Shown here piece by piece: positions 5,915 through 8,133 of a stretch of 8,133 bases of DNA. This DNA comes from Lachnospiraceae bacterium (lineage in GTDB: Bacteria; Bacillota_A; Clostridia; Lachnospirales; Lachnospiraceae): positions 1 through 8,133 of the forward strand of contig JAGCAV010000516.1 of NCBI GenBank assembly GCA_017652545.1, read 5' to 3'. Position 1 is the stretch's first letter. Each line of letters begins with the position of its first letter. Under the pieces are notes generated by a model that searched no databases, was not told the DNA's origin, and saw only the letters and a program-made list of their open reading frames with translations. A program made the position numbers and the translations under genes.

Positions 5915-7081
5915 TCAGTAGTAAATCACTCTCACCCGGCTGACCCCGTTGATGGTACGGAGCCTGTCAATCACGCTCTCATCGGGAACCGTATCACAGT
6001 CAATGATCGTATACGCGACCTCCCCGCGGCTCTTGTTCGTCATATTGGGGATATTGATGCCCGCGTTACTGATCAGCGAAGTAAAGCTGATGATCATGTT
6101 CGGACGGTTTACATTCGTGATGCAGATCCGGCAGGCGCAGTCCTCCGGCATCAGCGTGCATGTCGGGTAGTTGACGGAATTGCGGATCTGGCCGGTCTCC
6201 AGATAATCCTTCAGTTCATCGACTGCCATCACGGCGCAGTTCTCCTCCGACTCCTCCGTGGAAGCACCCAGATGCGGCGTTGCGATCACACCCGTCATCC
6301 TGGCTGTCTGGCTGTTCGGAAAGTCGGTCATGTACCGGCGGACTTTTCCGCTCTCCAGCGCCCTGGCCATGTCAGCATCGTTGACCAGCAGGTCTCTGGC
6401 ATAATTGAGCACGACCACACCGTCCTTCATCTTCGCGATGGCGTCCGCGTTCAGCGCTTCCCTCGTGGAATCCAGCAGCGGTACATGGATCGTGATGTAA
6501 TCGCTCTGTTCGTAGAGCGCTTCCACCTTCTCCACCACCTTTACGGCGCGGGACAGGCGAAGCGCGCTGCCCACCGACAGGTACGGATCATATCCGATCA
6601 CGTCCATTCCAAGCGCATAAGCCGCATTGGCAACTTCAATTCCGATCGCGCCAAGTCCGATGACGCCGAGCGTCTTGCCTCTGATCTCCGATCCGGCAAA
6701 CTGTTTTTTGCTCTTTTCCATGGTCATGGAAATGTTCTCGTCGTCCTGATGTTCCCGGACCCATGTGATGCCGCCGTCAATATCCCTGGCAGCGAGCAGC
6801 ATACCCGCCAGTACCAGTTCCTTCACACCGTTCGCGTTGGCACCCGGGGTATTGAAGACCACGATTCCTTTTTCCGTACATTTGTCGAGCGGAATGTTGT
6901 TTACGCCCGCGCCTGCCCTGGCGATCGCTTCCAGTCCGTCCGGCAGTTCCATTTCATGCATGGATGCGCTCCGCACCAGGACGCCCTGGGCTTCGCCGGG
7001 ATCCTTTGTTATTTCATAGTTTCCGGTCAGTCTTTTCAGTCCCGTCTCTGAGATGGGATTGAGGCAGCAGATCTTCGTCAT
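5915..7081 (-). CDS. serA: SerA, D-3-phosphoglycerate dehydrogenase with ACT domain
   Basis: SerA oxidises 3-phosphoglycerate with NAD to 3-phosphohydroxypyruvate, the first step of serine synthesis, in the cytoplasm. The 388-residue protein is of the short clostridial type. The substrate domain contains VRSASMHEM (36-44) and RAGAGVNNI (55-63). The nucleotide-binding domain has GVIGLGAIG (139-147) and the NAD-ribose Asp165 in GYDPY. Arg229 (NYARD) and His270 (TPHLGAS) are the expected active-site residues. The usual catalytic Glu of an EP motif between them is not seen; the segment is short and reads TDFPN. An ACT domain occupies about 317-388 and may give serine feedback control. The start is the ATG at 7081, which matches the family N-terminus (MTKICCLNPIS). 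Its AAGGAG site is 13 bases away, longer than usual. A TTG at 7105 lies upstream of that site and is unlikely. The preceding gene is 52 bases away. Confidence 0.93.
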   Translation of the reverse strand: MTKICCLNPISETGLKRLTGNYEITKDPGEAQGVLVRSASMHEMELPDGLEAIARAGAGVNNIPLDKCTEKGIVVFNTPGANANGVKELVLAGMLLAARDIDGGITWVREHQDDENISMTMEKSKKQFAGSEIRGKTLGVIGLGAIGIEVANAAYALGMDVIGYDPYLSVGSALRLSRAVKVVEKVEALYEQSDYITIHVPLLDSTREALNADAIAKMKDGVVVLNYARDLLVNDADMARALESGKVRRYMTDFPNSQTARMTGVIATPHLGASTEESEENCAVMAVDELKDYLETGQIRNSVNYPTCTLMPEDCACRICITNVNRPNMIISFTSLISNAGINIPNMTNKSRGEVAYTIIDCDTVPDESVIDRLRTINGVSRVRVIYY

Positions 7082-7133
7082 AATCTGTATAAATCTCCTT
7101 GTCAAAACCCGGTGCTGTGCCGGTTTATGCGTT

Positions 7134-8133
7134 TCAGCGGGCCGTCAGGAACGCCAGGTATCCTTTCTTCGCCTCATAGACATCCGCCTTGCTGGCAATC
7201 TCCATCGGCGCGTGCATGTTCAGAACAGCGACTCCGCTGTCCACGACTTCCATACCGTAGAGCGCGGATATATAGGAAATGGTTCCGCCCCCGCCGAGGT
7301 CGACTTTTCCGATCTCTGCCGTCTGCCAGGCCACACCTGCCTCATCCATCACCCTGCGCATCCAGCCCAGGTATTCGGCGTTCGCGTCATTGCATCCGGA
7401 CTTGCCCCTGGCTCCGGTAAACTTGTTGAAAGCCACACCTTTCCCCAGGTATGCCGTGTTTCTGCGTTCAAACGCATCCGCATACAGGGGGTCAAAGCCG
7501 GCGCTTACATCCGAAGAGATCATGCGGCACGAAGCCAGACAGCGGCGCAGCTTCATCTCGCTGTAGTCTCCCGCGCAGTTCATCAGCTCCGCGACTGCGT
7601 TCTCAAAGAAACGGGAGTGGGCGCCGGTAGCGCCGACACTGCCGATCTCCTCCTTGTCCACCAGGAGGCAGCAGGCTGTATAGTCAGGTTCCTCCGCTTC
7701 AAGGAATGCTTCAAAACATGAGAACGCGCAGATTCTGTCATCCTGCCCGTAGGAAGCGATCATGCTCCTGTCAAGGCCGCAGTCCCTGGCTTTGCCCGCC
7801 GGTACGATCTCAAGCTCAGCCGAGAGAAAATCTTCCTCCTCCAGGTCACAGTATTCCTTCAGGATGCGCAGCATATTCTTTCTCACAGCATCCTTCGCCG
7901 GTTCACCGCTGCCTTCCTGATCCGCTTCCTCCCCTTTTTCGGGTGAAAGAGGCATGCTTCCGATCAGCACATCCAGCTTCTCGCCTTCGATTACGACCCG
8001 CGCCTTCTTCTCCAGCTGCTCAGCAGACAGATGGATCAGAAGATCCGTGACGCAGAGGACCGGATCCGTATCCTTTTCACCGATCGAGACCGGGATCACC
8101 CTGCCGTCTGTCTTTGTGACCACGCCGTGAAGC
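7134..8133 (-). CDS. M18-family metallo-aminopeptidase, N-terminus beyond the window
   Basis: This is a cytoplasmic aminopeptidase with a two-metal (usually zinc) site that removes N-terminal residues from peptides. The reading frame stays open to the right edge (codons for LHG precede a GTG at 8123), so the 332 residues seen are the C-terminal two thirds or so of a protein that normally has about 430-480. Counting from the GTG codon at 8123, the visible active-site motifs are GQDDR at 126-130 (bridging metal Asp), DKEEIGS at 156-162 (catalytic and metal Glu), SSDVSAGFDP at 203-212 (metal Asp205) and MHAPMEI at 303-309 (metal His304). The glycine-rich VDLGGGGT at 274-281 is typical. The N-terminal His motif is off the window. 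SAGFDP instead of the eukaryotic HavhP motif is what I recall for clostridial members. It lies 52 bases upstream of serA and may share its transcript. The exact substrate cannot be read from sequence. Confidence 0.9.
   Translation of the reverse strand, partial: LHGVVTKTDGRVIPVSIGEKDTDPVLCVTDLLIHLSAEQLEKKARVVIEGEKLDVLIGSMPLSPEKGEEADQEGSGEPAKDAVRKNMLRILKEYCDLEEEDFLSAELEIVPAGKARDCGLDRSMIASYGQDDRICAFSCFEAFLEAEEPDYTACCLLVDKEEIGSVGATGAHSRFFENAVAELMNCAGDYSEMKLRRCLASCRMISSDVSAGFDPLYADAFERRNTAYLGKGVAFNKFTGARGKSGCNDANAEYLGWMRRVMDEAGVAWQTAEIGKVDLGGGGTISYISALYGMEVVDSGVAVLNMHAPMEIASKADVYEAKKGYLAFLTAR

Noticed and set aside
5285..7051. 588-codon plus-strand open frame opposite serA and the TtcA-family gene
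   Set aside because: It spans two clear minus-strand genes and the gap between them, and its composition (rich in His, Arg and Asp) is typical of an antisense frame in GC-rich DNA.
7075..7105. TTGACA with TATGAC 17 bases later on the minus strand at the serA start
   Set aside because: The -10 would overlap the serA start codon and transcription would begin inside the gene. The TTGACA also overlaps the AAGGAG ribosome binding site, so this is probably coincidence.
7107..7128. Possible terminator hairpin between the aminopeptidase gene and serA
   Set aside because: The CCGG/CCGG stem has only four firm pairs with a 7-base loop and a short T-run. It is too weak to claim.

Overview
The window looks like a piece of a moderately GC-rich Firmicutes chromosome, most likely a gut or rumen clostridium of the Lachnospiraceae type. 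The reasons are the short clostridial form of SerA with a C-terminal ACT domain, the clostridial form of M18 aminopeptidase, a secreted protein with BIG2-type Ig domains, strong AGGAG-like ribosome binding sites and sigma-A promoters close to TTGACA-17-TATAAT. The taxonomy is inferred from protein character, not from a database search. There are six protein genes: five on the minus strand and one on the plus strand. No tRNA, rRNA, CRISPR array, insertion sequence or phage gene was seen.

Left part (1-3570), autoinducer-2 processing, all on the minus strand. In transcription order it holds lsrK (AI-2 kinase, 1801-3366), a small single-domain cupin (1382-1738) and lsrF (phospho-AI-2 thiolase, 134-1027). 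LsrK phosphorylates the internalised AI-2 signal and LsrF performs the last cleavage of the phosphorylated product. In enterobacteria the isomerase LsrG acts between them. No LsrG is visible here and a cupin sits in that place, which makes it a candidate replacement. A sigma-A promoter precedes lsrK. A second one lies in the 354-base gap before lsrF and gives that gene a leader of about 205 nt with hairpins. A third, at the left edge, points out of the window towards an unseen gene. The LsrR regulator and the AI-2 transporter are not in the window.

Middle part (3367-4962). A divergent intergenic region carries back-to-back promoters whose -35 boxes are almost the same bases. On the plus strand follows a secreted protein (3577-4896) with a signal peptide, three BIG2-like Ig domains and a short PQQ-type beta-propeller-like C-terminus. 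It converges on the next minus-strand gene, and the two share a bidirectional intrinsic terminator (4931-4962).

Right part (4961-8133), minus strand. In transcription order it holds an M18 metallo-aminopeptidase (cut by the right edge), serA (D-3-phosphoglycerate dehydrogenase, first step of serine synthesis) and a TtcA-family tRNA thiolation enzyme. They are closely spaced and may be cotranscribed. The functions are housekeeping ones with no obvious pathway link, apart from serine being a precursor of cysteine, the usual sulfur source for tRNA thiolation.

The most interesting points are the lsrK-cupin-lsrF arrangement, the structured lsrF leader and the shared -35 box of the divergent promoters.
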